Positions 1 through 7,502 of a stretch of 64,000 bases of DNA are shown here, in pieces. Made by a program: the position numbers and the translations under genes. The stretch lies in contig JBFMGX010000043.1 of NCBI GenBank assembly GCA_040752595.1, forward strand, positions 1 through 64,000. Direction: 5' to 3'. Under the pieces are notes generated by a model. That model saw only the letters and a list, made by a program, of their open reading frames with translations. It did not search any database and was not told the DNA's origin. Source of the stretch: Candidatus Zixiibacteriota bacterium (GTDB taxonomy: Bacteria; Zixibacteria; MSB-5A5; WJJR01). The number at the start of each line of letters is the position of its first letter. The stretch's first letter is position 1.

Positions 1-477
1 TCAGCGGCGTCCCATGATCCTCGTCCATACATCCGTCCTCCGTCCCCTAATCTGGCCCGGAGAACCGACGCAAACCATCAACTTTTAGATGCTAAATCTG
101 TCCGACTGGAGCTGAAACAGGACATCAGAGTACGCGAGCTTCTTCCCCACGGGGGTCTTGTAGTATACGTGTCCCCGGGATGCCAAAGCTGCATTGGTGT
201 GGCCGAGGTTCTATGGGAGGCGATGTCGCGCTCGGGCCCGTCCAGCCGGAAGGCGATTCTGCTGCTCGATTCGGGCAATAGCCGTCCGTTGGTCGAGGCC
301 CTGGCATCCCGTGGAATCACTCTTCCCGTGTACTGTGATGTCGAGCAGAAGTTGGACAGGGTGCACGGAGTCGCGGTGATCCCTGTCTACTTCTGTGTCA
401 ATGAAGTCGGTGTAATAACCGAATTCGGTGTCCCCAAGATCTCGGCCAGTGAATTTCAGCGTCTGTTGACGCGGTGA
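1..477 (+). CDS. Thioredoxin-like (redoxin/TlpA-type) protein, 5' end outside window
   Basis: The reading frame is open from base 1, and the only in-window start codon before the fold is a GTG at 169. That GTG would cut through the first core beta-strand, so the gene very likely begins left of the window; 158 residues are visible. The segment VVYVSPGCQSC has the strand-then-CxxC layout of thioredoxin-fold proteins of the TlpA/MauD type. A cis-Pro-like IPV follows near residue 129. The role inferred from the family is thiol-disulphide exchange, probably outside the cytoplasm, but the signal or anchor region is not visible. A small Cys-rich exported peptide follows 34 bases downstream on the same strand and could be its substrate or partner. 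Family confidence is good; the specific substrate is unknown. Confidence 0.7.
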   Translation, partial: SAASHDPRPYIRPPSPNLARRTDANHQLLDAKSVRLELKQDIRVRELLPHGGLVVYVSPGCQSCIGVAEVLWEAMSRSGPSSRKAILLLDSGNSRPLVEALASRGITLPVYCDVEQKLDRVHGVAVIPVYFCVNEVGVITEFGVPKISASEFQRLLTR

Positions 478-511
478 TAGCTCCGGGCCACTTCAGGACC
501 GGAGAAAGGGC

Positions 512-733
512 GTGAGTGTAATGCAGAAGAGACTCATGGGACTCATAGCGTTGGCGCCTTTTGTGTTCGCCTTTGCGTTCTCGATGTCGCTGACATCGTC
601 CGAGGTGTCGGAAGCGGCAGGGCTCTGCACCTGTACCCACTGGTGTCCGCCCTTGGGCCGCAACGTAATCTGGCACAAGGTCGATGCGGACTGCATCTGG
701 GTGTCCTATTGCGAAGAGTGCGACATCCCGTAG
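512..733 (+). CDS. Small Cys-rich secreted peptide (73 aa)
   Basis: No family is recognised. A GTG start at 512 has a well-spaced GGAG upstream; an ATG at 521 is the alternative. Residues about 6-36 form a signal peptide (basic MQKR, then a Leu/Phe/Ala-rich core) with a probable cleavage after SEA. The mature part is only about 37 residues and contains six Cys: a CTCTHWC cluster, one isolated Cys, and CEEC near the C-terminus. It lies just after a thioredoxin-fold gene. The arrangement recalls the short NVEALT-type exported peptides found beside TlpA proteins in Bacteroidetes, but the sequence is not obviously that family. A disulphide-stabilised or metal-binding peptide is plausible; the function is unknown. 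Confidence 0.6.
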   Translation: MSVMQKRLMGLIALAPFVFAFAFSMSLTSSEVSEAAGLCTCTHWCPPLGRNVIWHKVDADCIWVSYCEECDIP

Positions 734-792
734 CCGCTTGGTGTGATCATTCCTAACTCAGCAACTGGCCAAAATCTGAGGGGATTCCGCGG

Positions 793-816
793 GCCGGGTC
801 CAGGGATGGGCCCGGC
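793..816 (+). terminator. Terminator-like hairpin after the Cys-rich peptide
   Basis: GCCGGGTCC (793-801) pairs with GGGCCCGGC (808-816), with one G-U pair, around a six-base loop, followed by TCGGTTGTT. The T-run is weak, so intrinsic termination is possible but unproven. Confidence 0.4.
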
Positions 817-852
817 TCGGTTGTTCAGCCACCGTGTTCTGCCAAAGACAAA

Positions 853-873
853 CAGGGGGCTGAAAGCCCCCTG
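853..873. repeat. Palindromic hairpin CAGGGGGCT/AGCCCCCTG
   Basis: Perfect 9-bp stem with a three-base loop in the noncoding 734-1044 interval. The core CAGGGGG...CCCCCTG recurs at 32429-32449 between livG and livF, so it looks like a dispersed short palindrome. Confidence 0.5.
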
Positions 874-904
874 TCCGCAAGTGGAATGCGCCGTCCTGCG
901 ATCT

Positions 905-1035
905 CGGAGTGGTGAGCGAAGCCCACCCTTGTATCGGGTACGGCACGCCGTGCCCCTACGGATCCTGTCCTGTGGCTGTGCCCCACCCGAAGGGTGGGGG
1001 ATGCTCTTCTCGGTGCGCCGTGCCCCTACGCTTCA
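905..1035. repeat. Dispersed intergenic repeat with GTAGGGGC-type core
   Basis: Noncoding. CGCCGTGCCCCTACG occurs twice (946-960 and 1016-1030), separated by a hairpin CCCCACCC/GGGTGGGG (981-999) and preceded by AAGCCCACCC. The reverse-complement GTAGGGGCG core and the GGGCGGAGCCCACCC motif recur at 25421-25520. The block fills the gap between the peptide gene and the convergent propeller gene. Confidence 0.5.
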
Positions 1036-1044
1036 CTGTGCACG

Positions 1045-3063
1045 TCAGGGTGCGCAGGGGTCGCAGAACTCGGTTGCGGGATTCGCGCCGCGGAAGGCGA
1101 CATTGACCTCTCGGACGACATCGGTGATGCTGGTGACCCCATCACAGTCGACGTCCGTCCGCGCACGCGGACAAATGGGATCGATCACCGGCGCCATGCC
1201 CCGGAATGCGACATCGACCGTCTTCACAACATCCTGAAGATCGGAACGCAGGCCGTCGCACTGCGGGTCGCCGGCACAGGGACACGAGCATGGCGGCGGA
1301 GGAATCTGGAACAGACCGGGCGCGGAGAAAGCCGTTGATTCGGCCGGGACACCGCCGGGAGCACGGTAGGCCTTGATGCGCCAATAGTACGTGCCGGATG
1401 CCAGGTCGGTGATCGCATCATTGAATTGGGTACCGGTGACGAATAGATCGCGTAGTGTGGTGCCGAAGCCGGAGCTGCTGGAAATCTGCAGCCGATACAA
1501 ATCCTCCGATTCCTTCCACGCCGTCGCCCAGAGCAAACCGGGTGCATTCGGATCGATGAGTTCGCTGTTCAATGGGTAGATCAGGCGCGGGTCGGTGAGT
1601 GGCAGATACCAACGCGCCGACCAGACGTCCTGATCGCCATCACGCGTGTCGGTCCACACGGCAACAACCTTGTCGCCGACAGCGGAGACGGCAATGTACT
1701 CGGCGATCTTGCCGGCCATGGGTGTGAGCGGCGTCATTGGGCCGAGCGGTCGCGCCACGAGACCCGGGTTGCCGGAGCGTCCGGCCGACATCACTGCCTC
1801 CTGAGCCAGCGCTTGGGCCTTCGCCAGGAGATTGGGATTGATGGAGATCGACGACACGCGGTGATTCGAGGACCAAGTAGCGCCGCCATCGAAGGAATAT
1901 GCGGCGAAGACATCGAACAGATAGTGACTCGGGTCGGTGCGCTGATCATACCAGATCGACACGAGAATGCCCTCATCATTGCAGACCATCCAGTTGTGGA
2001 ACTGATCGACATCAGGACCGACCGGATCGTCATTGACGCGGATCGGCGCCGACCAGGTGTGGCCGGTGTCGAGAGAACGCTGGAACATGATGTCGGAGTC
2101 GAAGAAGGGGGAGTTGGGATCCACGTCGCGGTATTGCAGGTACAGATTGCCGGCGTGCGGTCCGGCGGTGATGTCGGCGTCGGTGGTCGGCTGGCTGTAG
2201 ACGTCGACGTTGCCATCAACGTAGCTCCACCCATCGACAGGGCGCAGCATGCGATCGCCTTCCCAAGTCACACCGCCGTCGGTCGACTTGTTGTAGCGAA
2301 TGGCATTGTACCAATCGCAGCCGCCGCCGGAGGAGTCGACATGGTACCCCTGCCAGAAGACGTAGACGGCGCCGTCTTTGCCGGCGAGGGGTTGCGAAAA
2401 CTGGCCGGCGCTGACGATGCCGGTGCAGGTCGTATTCAACGGCGGGCCGACCATGATGGTGTCGTCGAAGAACAACGCGTCGAAGGTCGAGCGGGCGAAC
2501 ATGATGCGATTGGGCTTAAGGTCGGTGAAGCGGGTCCAGGAGATGTAGAGATTCCCATCGTATGGTCCGCCCGTGCGATCACAGGTGACGAATTGCTTGT
2601 CTTCGAAGTAGGGGCCCAGGTCCGACTCGACCACGTACGGGCCGGTCCACGTCGCACCCTTGTCGGTCGAGCGCAGAAAAGCGATGTAACTGAGGCCGTC
2701 GTTGCCGCTGGCATCATAGTCGAGATGGCTGATGAAGAAATGACCGGAGGAATTGACGGTCATGATCGGGTCGGACTGCCGATTGAAGATCTGGTAACTT
2801 GTGCGGATCAGACTGTCGGTCCAAGTGGCGCCGCCGTCGGTGGAGCGTCCCAGACCGATCTGGCGATAGCCGAGTCGGAAGTCGCGGTGATTGGTGATGA
2901 CGACATTGGTGTCGATGGGGCAGATCCATGCCTGCTCCTCATTTTGCAGACCGGATTGGTGGCCGGAGACCGGGACATTTGGGGGAATGGGAACGGCATG
3001 GGTGGACGATGCGACCAAGAGGAGGGCGGTCGCCAGCGCGAAGAGCCGGGCAAAGCGGATCAT
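1045..3063 (-). CDS. Secreted sialidase-like beta-propeller protein with dockerin-like tail
   Basis: 672 aa. The ATG at 3063 is chosen because GGAG lies seven bases upstream; an ATG at 3069 sits directly against that site. Residues 1-22 form a signal peptide ending in HA. The body has repeated Asp-box-like motifs (STDGGATWTD, STDKGATWTG, STDGGVTWEG, SLDTGHTWSA, SFDGGATWSS) typical of six-bladed BNR/sialidase folds. A fibronectin-like segment follows near residues 510-590. The last about 75 residues hold two dockerin-like Asp-rich repeats (DLQDVV..VDVAFRG and DVDCDGVTS..VNVAFRG) and a final FCDPC. The sialidase catalytic Arg triad was not confirmed, so this may be a non-enzymatic or other glycan-acting propeller. 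It is probably exported and surface-attached. The protease at 7503 carries the same tail. Confidence 0.8.
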   Translation of the reverse strand: MIRFARLFALATALLLVASSTHAVPIPPNVPVSGHQSGLQNEEQAWICPIDTNVVITNHRDFRLGYRQIGLGRSTDGGATWTDSLIRTSYQIFNRQSDPIMTVNSSGHFFISHLDYDASGNDGLSYIAFLRSTDKGATWTGPYVVESDLGPYFEDKQFVTCDRTGGPYDGNLYISWTRFTDLKPNRIMFARSTFDALFFDDTIMVGPPLNTTCTGIVSAGQFSQPLAGKDGAVYVFWQGYHVDSSGGGCDWYNAIRYNKSTDGGVTWEGDRMLRPVDGWSYVDGNVDVYSQPTTDADITAGPHAGNLYLQYRDVDPNSPFFDSDIMFQRSLDTGHTWSAPIRVNDDPVGPDVDQFHNWMVCNDEGILVSIWYDQRTDPSHYLFDVFAAYSFDGGATWSSNHRVSSISINPNLLAKAQALAQEAVMSAGRSGNPGLVARPLGPMTPLTPMAGKIAEYIAVSAVGDKVVAVWTDTRDGDQDVWSARWYLPLTDPRLIYPLNSELIDPNAPGLLWATAWKESEDLYRLQISSSSGFGTTLRDLFVTGTQFNDAITDLASGTYYWRIKAYRAPGGVPAESTAFSAPGLFQIPPPPCSCPCAGDPQCDGLRSDLQDVVKTVDVAFRGMAPVIDPICPRARTDVDCDGVTSITDVVREVNVAFRGANPATEFCDPCAP

Positions 3064-3153
3064 GGTCATCTCCCGTTCGGAGTGAATGTGATAGGCAGGT
3101 ACTGACAGCTTCGGGGTGGCCGCAGAACTTGGGACATGGCCGCCCACAGCCGG

Positions 3154-3181
3154 AATATACCGCAAACGTCCGCTTTGTCAA
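3154..3181 (-). promoter_or_regulatory. Sigma70-like promoter for the propeller gene
   Basis: On the minus strand, TTGACA (3181-3176) and TATATT (3159-3154) are separated by 16 bases, about 90 bases upstream of the ATG at 3063. This is the best sigma70-like match I noticed in the window. Confidence 0.55.
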
Positions 3182-3213
3182 TCAGGGTTGCCGGCCCCGT
3201 ATTCGGATCAACG

Positions 3214-3648
3214 TCACCGCCTTGCGGTACTGGGGCGGCGGGGCAACTCGGCGACAACATCGATCGCGATGCCGCCTCGGACATTGAAGTGCCCGGTCAC
3301 GCGCAGCCAGCGGGGCTTCAGGAATGCGAAAAGCGCATCGAGCAGTTCATTCACCAGGTCCTCGTGGAAGATGCCGATCTCACGATAGGTCCACAGGTAG
3401 AGCTTGAGCGACTTGCTCTCCAGGATCTTGTGGTCGGGGATATACGATATCTCCAGATCGGCGGAATCCGGTTGACCGGTGACGGGGCAAAGACAGGTGA
3501 ACTCGGTGCAATGGAACGTGACGACGGTGTCGCGGTGCCGATGGCGGTTTGGAAACGCCTCCAGTTGTCGGGTCGGCTTCGCGGGCCCCTGTCCCAGGAG
3601 CTTCAGGCCTGAGCGGAGTGCATTTGGGCGTGGGGTCTTCTTAGTCAT
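3214..3648 (-). CDS. queF: NADPH-dependent 7-cyano-7-deazaguanine reductase (QueF, type I)
   Basis: 144 aa, a normal length for the short unimodular type I enzyme. It reduces preQ0 to preQ1 in queuosine synthesis, in the cytoplasm. The catalytic Cys is in FTCLCPVTGQPD, the substrate-binding ESKSLKLY segment follows, and the HEDLVN stretch matches the family. The ATG at 3648 has GAGGGG upstream. The in-frame extension to 3849 is translated repeat DNA and is rejected. It is the last gene of the queE-queC-queD-queF set, but 261 bases and a repeat element separate it from queD, so it may have its own promoter. Confidence 0.93.
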   Translation of the reverse strand: MTKKTPRPNALRSGLKLLGQGPAKPTRQLEAFPNRHRHRDTVVTFHCTEFTCLCPVTGQPDSADLEISYIPDHKILESKSLKLYLWTYREIGIFHEDLVNELLDALFAFLKPRWLRVTGHFNVRGGIAIDVVAELPRRPSTARR

Positions 3649-3660
3649 TTGCGTCCCCTC

Positions 3661-3900
3661 TGAGCGTCCAACAGAATGAACAGGTTGAAGAGCTCCCTCA
3701 CCCGATCCGCCTGCGACGCCGTGCCTGCCGGCAGGCAGGGATCGACCTCTCCCCCTCGACCCGGCTCGGGGCAAGCCGGAGGGAGAGGTTAGACCCCTCT
3801 CCCCTCTGGGGAGAGGGCAGGGTGAGGGGTGGTCACCAATGCACTGCACATGACGAACTCAGAACGCAGCATGGACTTCCCATTTTGCCAGAGGGCCTGA
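3661..3900. repeat. MITE-like repeat family A, copy 1
   Basis: About 240 bp between queD and queF. The left end GCGTCCAACAGAATGA and the inverted right end (CATTTTGCCAGAGGGC) are degenerate terminal inverted repeats. The interior has CCCTCACCCGATCCGCCTGCG, a GCCTGCCGGCAGGC palindrome, GGAGGGAGAGG and CCTCTCCCCTCTGGGGAGAGG. Other copies are at 7195, 34361 and 55474. It has no coding potential of its own. Confidence 0.7.
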
Positions 3901-3909
3901 GAGTTTCTG

Positions 3910-4635
3910 CTATGAACCGGCTTCCGAGCCGGCGTACAAGCAGGCCGATGTGCATGTCTCGCGAATCATCAACTGCTCACAGAGCGCGCGGCGTGTCGCG
4001 AGTTCTTGCCACAGCCAACGGGCGAGGTTTTCCGACGTGGGATTCTCCAAGCCCGGAACATCGTTCAACAGGCGGTGGTCGAGCTGCGCATGGACGTCTG
4101 CCAGGGGTGCCAACAGCGGCTGCGCATTCGGTGCGTCGATGACGCAGCGGAAGCTGTGGCCATGCAGCCGGCGACACTTGTGATCGGGGGGCAAACGGGG
4201 AAGAAAGTGCGCGGCGGCGAAGCCGAAGTGCACCTGCTCCCGCGAGATCCCGGCGGCGCCTGCGGGGACGATCAGGGGATCGAACACCGTGTCGCCGACG
4301 ATGTCGACACTGCAGCCAGTGAATCCCGACACAGCACGGGTCAGCCGCTCGCTCAGATACCGACCGACATCGTCCCGGGATGTATCGTGCAGCTCAGGGA
4401 CATCATTGAGGCATCGGTGGTCGAGTTCACCCACGATCGGTGCGCAGGCAGATCTGATATCCGCGAAGTCCACGAGCCAGCCGAGCCGGGGATCGACCGA
4501 TCCCGTAACGGAAACAGAAACGGCATAGGAATGTCCGTGCAACCTCGCCGCCGGGGAGTCCGGCGGCGCCGACAGGTTGCGGTGGGCCGCTTCAAAACGA
4601 AATTCGCAGCGTAGTGTAATCATCATTCGGCTCAT
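3910..4635 (-). CDS. queD: Two-domain 6-carboxytetrahydropterin synthase-like protein (tandem QueD)
   Basis: 241 aa, twice the usual QueD length, from an internal duplication. QueD converts dihydroneopterin triphosphate to 6-carboxytetrahydropterin. Domain 1 (about residues 4-120) keeps zinc-type His (AAH, LHGHSY) and LDHRCLND, but the catalytic Cys before RLHGHS is absent (SPAARLHGHSY) and the late Glu is Asp. Domain 2 (about 130-235) has all the hallmarks: AAHFLPRLPPDHKCRRLHGHSF with the Cys, LDHRLLND and IRETCTSACLY. So one half looks catalytically dead and one competent. The ATG at 4635 overlaps the queC stop in an ATGA, indicating translational coupling. Assignment is strong; the role of the first half is unknown. 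Confidence 0.88.
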   Translation of the reverse strand: MSRMMITLRCEFRFEAAHRNLSAPPDSPAARLHGHSYAVSVSVTGSVDPRLGWLVDFADIRSACAPIVGELDHRCLNDVPELHDTSRDDVGRYLSERLTRAVSGFTGCSVDIVGDTVFDPLIVPAGAAGISREQVHFGFAAAHFLPRLPPDHKCRRLHGHSFRCVIDAPNAQPLLAPLADVHAQLDHRLLNDVPGLENPTSENLARWLWQELATRRALCEQLMIRETCTSACLYAGSEAGS

Positions 4636-5348
4636 CCCGGAATGTCGTAGGGAATGGGATCGACAACGCCGAGCTCGGCAAACGCCGCCCGCCGTAATAC
4701 GCAGGCATCGCAGACCCCGCAGGCCAGCACCGACTGCGAGTCCCCCGCGTCCACCGGTTGGTAGCAACTGCTGGTCAGTCCGAATGGCACGCCGAGATCG
4801 AGACCGCGCCGGACGATCGCGCTCTTGGTGCGGTGCAGAAGCGGCGTGTGGACATGCCACGATAGGGTGCGCTGCGCCCCCGACCGTGTGGCCCGGTTGG
4901 CGAGTGCTTCAAAAGCCGCAAAATACTCCGGGCGACAGTCGGGATAACCGGAGTAGTCCAGCGCATGTGCACCGATGAATATGTCTCCGGTCTCCAGGGT
5001 CTCCGCCCATCCCATGGCCAAAGCGAGGAAGATCGTGTTGCGAGCGGGCACGTATGTGACCGGGATATCATCGCCGATCTCGGTGCGAGTGCGGCGGCTG
5101 GGCACAGGGAGGTCGGCAGTGAGCGCCGAGCCGCCCCACAAGGTCAAATCCACCGGCAGGATGATGTGCCGTGCCACCCCGAGGGCGGCGGCGATCCGTT
5201 GGGCTGCCGTGATTTCCACGCGGTGCCGTTGCCCATAATCGATGGTCAGCGCGTTGGTAATGTACCCCTCGCTTCGGCAAATGGCCAGTGCCACGGCCGA
5301 GTCCAGTCCGCCGCTCAGCAGGACGACGGCGTTTCGTGCGTTACTCAT
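4632..5348 (-). CDS. queC: 7-cyano-7-deazaguanine synthase (QueC)
   Basis: 238 aa, full length. This ATP-dependent enzyme makes preQ0 from 7-carboxy-7-deazaguanine and ammonia in the cytoplasm. The N-terminal PP-loop is VVLLSGGLDS, with YGQRHRVE further on. Four zinc-binding Cys are seen near the end (SSCYQP, then CGVCDAC). YVPARNTIFLALA and IGAHALDYSGYPDCRPE are typical family segments. The ATG at 5348 overlaps the queE stop (ATGA), and its own stop overlaps the queD start, so queE-queC-queD are translated as a coupled unit. Confidence 0.94.
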   Translation of the reverse strand: MSNARNAVVLLSGGLDSAVALAICRSEGYITNALTIDYGQRHRVEITAAQRIAAALGVARHIILPVDLTLWGGSALTADLPVPSRRTRTEIGDDIPVTYVPARNTIFLALAMGWAETLETGDIFIGAHALDYSGYPDCRPEYFAAFEALANRATRSGAQRTLSWHVHTPLLHRTKSAIVRRGLDLGVPFGLTSSCYQPVDAGDSQSVLACGVCDACVLRRAAFAELGVVDPIPYDIPG

Positions 5349-6040
5349 ACGCCACGCGTACCGGAATCCCAGATGTACTTGTGCCATTGAAGCTGGAAGC
5401 GGACATCGAGCCGGTCTGCGAGAATCCAACCGGCAACCTCATCCGGGGCCAGGCGCCCGTAGGCGGTCGAGATCAACACCGGGCAGATGCGCGTCAGGTC
5501 GTGGCGGCCGATGACATCGCGTGACCATTCGTAGTCGGTCCGGTTGGCGACCACGAACTTGACTTCATCGTGTGACGTCAGCCACTGGAGGTTGCGCCAG
5601 TCCATCTTCTCCGACTCACCGGAGCCGGGGCATTTGATGTCCATGATGCGAATCGTGCCGGGTGGCAGCACATTGATCGGCAGGGCCCCGGACGTTTCCA
5701 CGAGCACGGTCTTGCCTTTCGACAGCAACAGTTCTGCCAGGATTGCGCACCCCGGTTGCAGGAGCGGCTCGCCGCCGGTGATCTCGACCAACGGCAGCCG
5801 ATAGGTATCGATCCGGCGCATGACGTCGTCGATGGTCATTCTCCGTCCGTCGTAGAAGGCATATTCCGTATCGCACCACGTGCAGCGCAGGTTGCAGCCG
5901 GTGAGGCGGACAAAGACACAAGGGCGGCCGGCATGTGATGACTCGCCCTGGATGCTGGCGTAGATTTCGTTGACGGTGAGAATGGTTGATCCGGCTTCCA
6001 CATAACGCAGGATAGCAATAATCCCCCCGGCATACAACAT
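5345..6040 (-). CDS. queE: 7-carboxy-7-deazaguanine synthase (QueE), radical SAM
   Basis: 231 aa. It converts 6-carboxytetrahydropterin to 7-carboxy-7-deazaguanine. The radical SAM motif is CNLRCTWC, preceded by the family-typical VNEIYASIQGES and followed by ITGGEPLLQ. First gene of the coupled que group. The start is uncertain: the ATG at 6040 gives about 20 extra residues before VNEIY and has no good ribosome site; a GTG shortly before it in frame (YVEAG) is an alternative. I looked upstream for a preQ1 riboswitch and could not support one. FolE, the first pathway enzyme, is not in the window. Confidence 0.92.
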   Translation of the reverse strand: MLYAGGIIAILRYVEAGSTILTVNEIYASIQGESSHAGRPCVFVRLTGCNLRCTWCDTEYAFYDGRRMTIDDVMRRIDTYRLPLVEITGGEPLLQPGCAILAELLLSKGKTVLVETSGALPINVLPPGTIRIMDIKCPGSGESEKMDWRNLQWLTSHDEVKFVVANRTDYEWSRDVIGRHDLTRICPVLISTAYGRLAPDEVAGWILADRLDVRFQLQWHKYIWDSGTRGV

Positions 6041-6317
6041 GGTGGCGGAATCGAAGCCGCTCCTGACTTTGTTGTGGTGTAACGAGTTACATCCGTTCAC
6101 AAGTCGGCTTCCGGCGCGCGGAATCACACTGTGCAGAGGATTGCAGATTTTCATGACAGGTTCTGTCAATGTCGTGGTATTCCGGCGATCACGGCCTGGT
6201 GGACGGCGACAAGACAGACAGGATGCCAGGGATCGCTCTGGGTCTGCGACGGACGGCGTTCTGAGCCTTGGACGAACTTCGTGCCGTCCGTCGCCGCGAC
6301 AAGGGGGAGGAGAGGGC

Positions 6318-7205
6318 ATGAGCATCTTGTTGATTGACGACGGCGGCCGTCTACTGGAGAGTCGGGAATCTGTCCTGGGTGAACACGGTCATTTGTGCGT
6401 GAGGGCAACAACCGTGCCGGAGGCGATGGATCGCCTGCAACGCGATTCGACGATTAAATTGGTGGTTCTGGATCTCATGATGCCGCAGCGGGAGGGATTC
6501 GCACTCCTCGAGTATCTGGCCGCCAACCAGCGCTTCAGCCACATTCCCGTCATCATCTGTTCCGGACGGCGGGACGGGACGGCGGTGGCGAGATCCCTTC
6601 AACTGGGCGCGCGCGATTACATTCTCACGCCCATCCGCAGCGGCACTCTGTTACGGAAGATCGACCACGCCTTGGAGCGCGTTTGGCAGACGGGATTGTC
6701 GGTCGATGAGAATGCCCAGCAGCGCGGGGTTCTGGGGCGAATCCTCGAATGGGAGGGATACAAGACACTCCATGCGAGTACCGGTCCGGAGGCGATGCGC
6801 CAATTACCAGACCGTACCGTCGACTTGGTCATCTCGGCCATCACCATGAAGCCCATGAGCGGGTGGGATGTATTGCTGGAGGCCAAAGAACGGCGGCCGC
6901 AACTGCCGGTCTTGCTGATCACCGATCCTGGGAATCCGAGCGACATCGATCCGTTGGCCGGCGGGGCGGATGGGGTCATCAGCCTGCCATTCGAGAGCAA
7001 GTCCATCCGACGCGAGCTCAAGGAAGTTCTGGCGATGACTCAGAGGCAGTGTCCGAATGCCGGCCGCTCCGGTTCCGTAGCCAAGTGTAGGGAGTTGCCA
7101 CGCATGGCCACGGCTGCGGCCTCGCACCGTGTGCGGTCCTGCGGATACGATTCGCTGACGTCCGGATGCCGGGCGAGTCCGCGACCTCACTCTCAGAGCG
7201 TCTAA
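6318..7205 (+). CDS. Tandem receiver-domain protein (response regulator without output domain)
   Basis: 295 aa; the ATG at 6318 follows GGAGGAGAGGG. Receiver 1 (residues about 1-120) keeps the acidic pocket (IDDGG) and the phospho-acceptor in VVLDLMMP, but the usual Lys of the KP motif is Thr (YILTPI). Receiver 2 (about 130-245) looks degenerate: the acceptor Asp position in LVISAITMKPMSG is Ala and the Lys is Leu (GVISLPF). No DNA-binding or enzymatic domain follows; the last about 50 residues are low-complexity. The end of the frame runs into the terminal repeat of family A copy 2, whose CTAA provides the stop. It is probably a phosphotransfer or protein-interaction regulator, divergent from queE. 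Confidence 0.75.
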   Translation: MSILLIDDGGRLLESRESVLGEHGHLCVRATTVPEAMDRLQRDSTIKLVVLDLMMPQREGFALLEYLAANQRFSHIPVIICSGRRDGTAVARSLQLGARDYILTPIRSGTLLRKIDHALERVWQTGLSVDENAQQRGVLGRILEWEGYKTLHASTGPEAMRQLPDRTVDLVISAITMKPMSGWDVLLEAKERRPQLPVLLITDPGNPSDIDPLAGGADGVISLPFESKSIRRELKEVLAMTQRQCPNAGRSGSVAKCRELPRMATAAASHRVRSCGYDSLTSGCRASPRPHSQSV

Positions 7206-7405
7206 CACAATGAGAACTTCAAGGAGCGACGCCGCTTCGGCATGTGGAGTGCATTGGTAGCTACCCCTCACCCCTTCGACTTCGCTCAGGGCAAGCCTGC
7301 CCTCTCCCCAGAGGAGAGAGGGGAAGTCTGATTTCTCCCTCCGGGAGAGGTCGATCCGCCTATGGCGGATCGGGTCAGGGCATCTTTCCTTTATTCTGTA
7401 ATTGA
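7195..7405. repeat. MITE-like repeat family A, copy 2
   Basis: Left end AGCGTCTAACACAATGAG overlaps the last codons and stop of the receiver gene; the inverted right end is TTATTCTGTAATTGA. The interior has CCCCTCACCCC, CTCTCCCCAGAGGAGAGAG, TCCGGGAGAGG and GATCCGCC/GGCGGATC modules shared with the other copies. Most of the 7206-7502 interval is this element. Confidence 0.65.
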
Positions 7406-7407
7406 GG

Positions 7408-7482
7408 ATTGCCAAATGAATGGAACAAGATCCCGTCAGGAGCACGGGGCTCCTGACCTACGGATGCCGTTCCATTGGCAAT
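7408..7482. repeat. Palindromic element with nested hairpin downstream of protease gene
   Basis: Outer imperfect inverted repeat: ATTGCCAA..ATGGAAC (7408-7425) against GTTCCATTGGCAAT (7469-7482). Inside it, GTCAGGAGC (7435-7443) pairs with GCTCCTGAC (7449-7457). It lies 20-95 bases after the stop of the minus-strand protease gene, so it could protect or terminate that transcript, or be a tiny mobile remnant. Confidence 0.5.
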
Positions 7483-7502
7483 GCAAGGATCAGTAGAGGC
7501 CC

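Noticed and set aside
512-733. RiPP precursor peptide
   Set aside because: It has a Sec-type signal peptide and no modification or export enzyme genes beside it.
1813-3105. Long plus-strand open frame (430 codons) opposite the propeller gene
   Set aside because: Antisense shadow caused by GC-rich codon use; the minus-strand frame has signal peptide, Asp boxes and dockerin repeats.
6041-6317. preQ1 riboswitch upstream of queE
   Set aside because: Read on the minus strand; I could not find the C-rich loop, A-rich tail pseudoknot or any convincing aptamer. A covariance-model search would decide.
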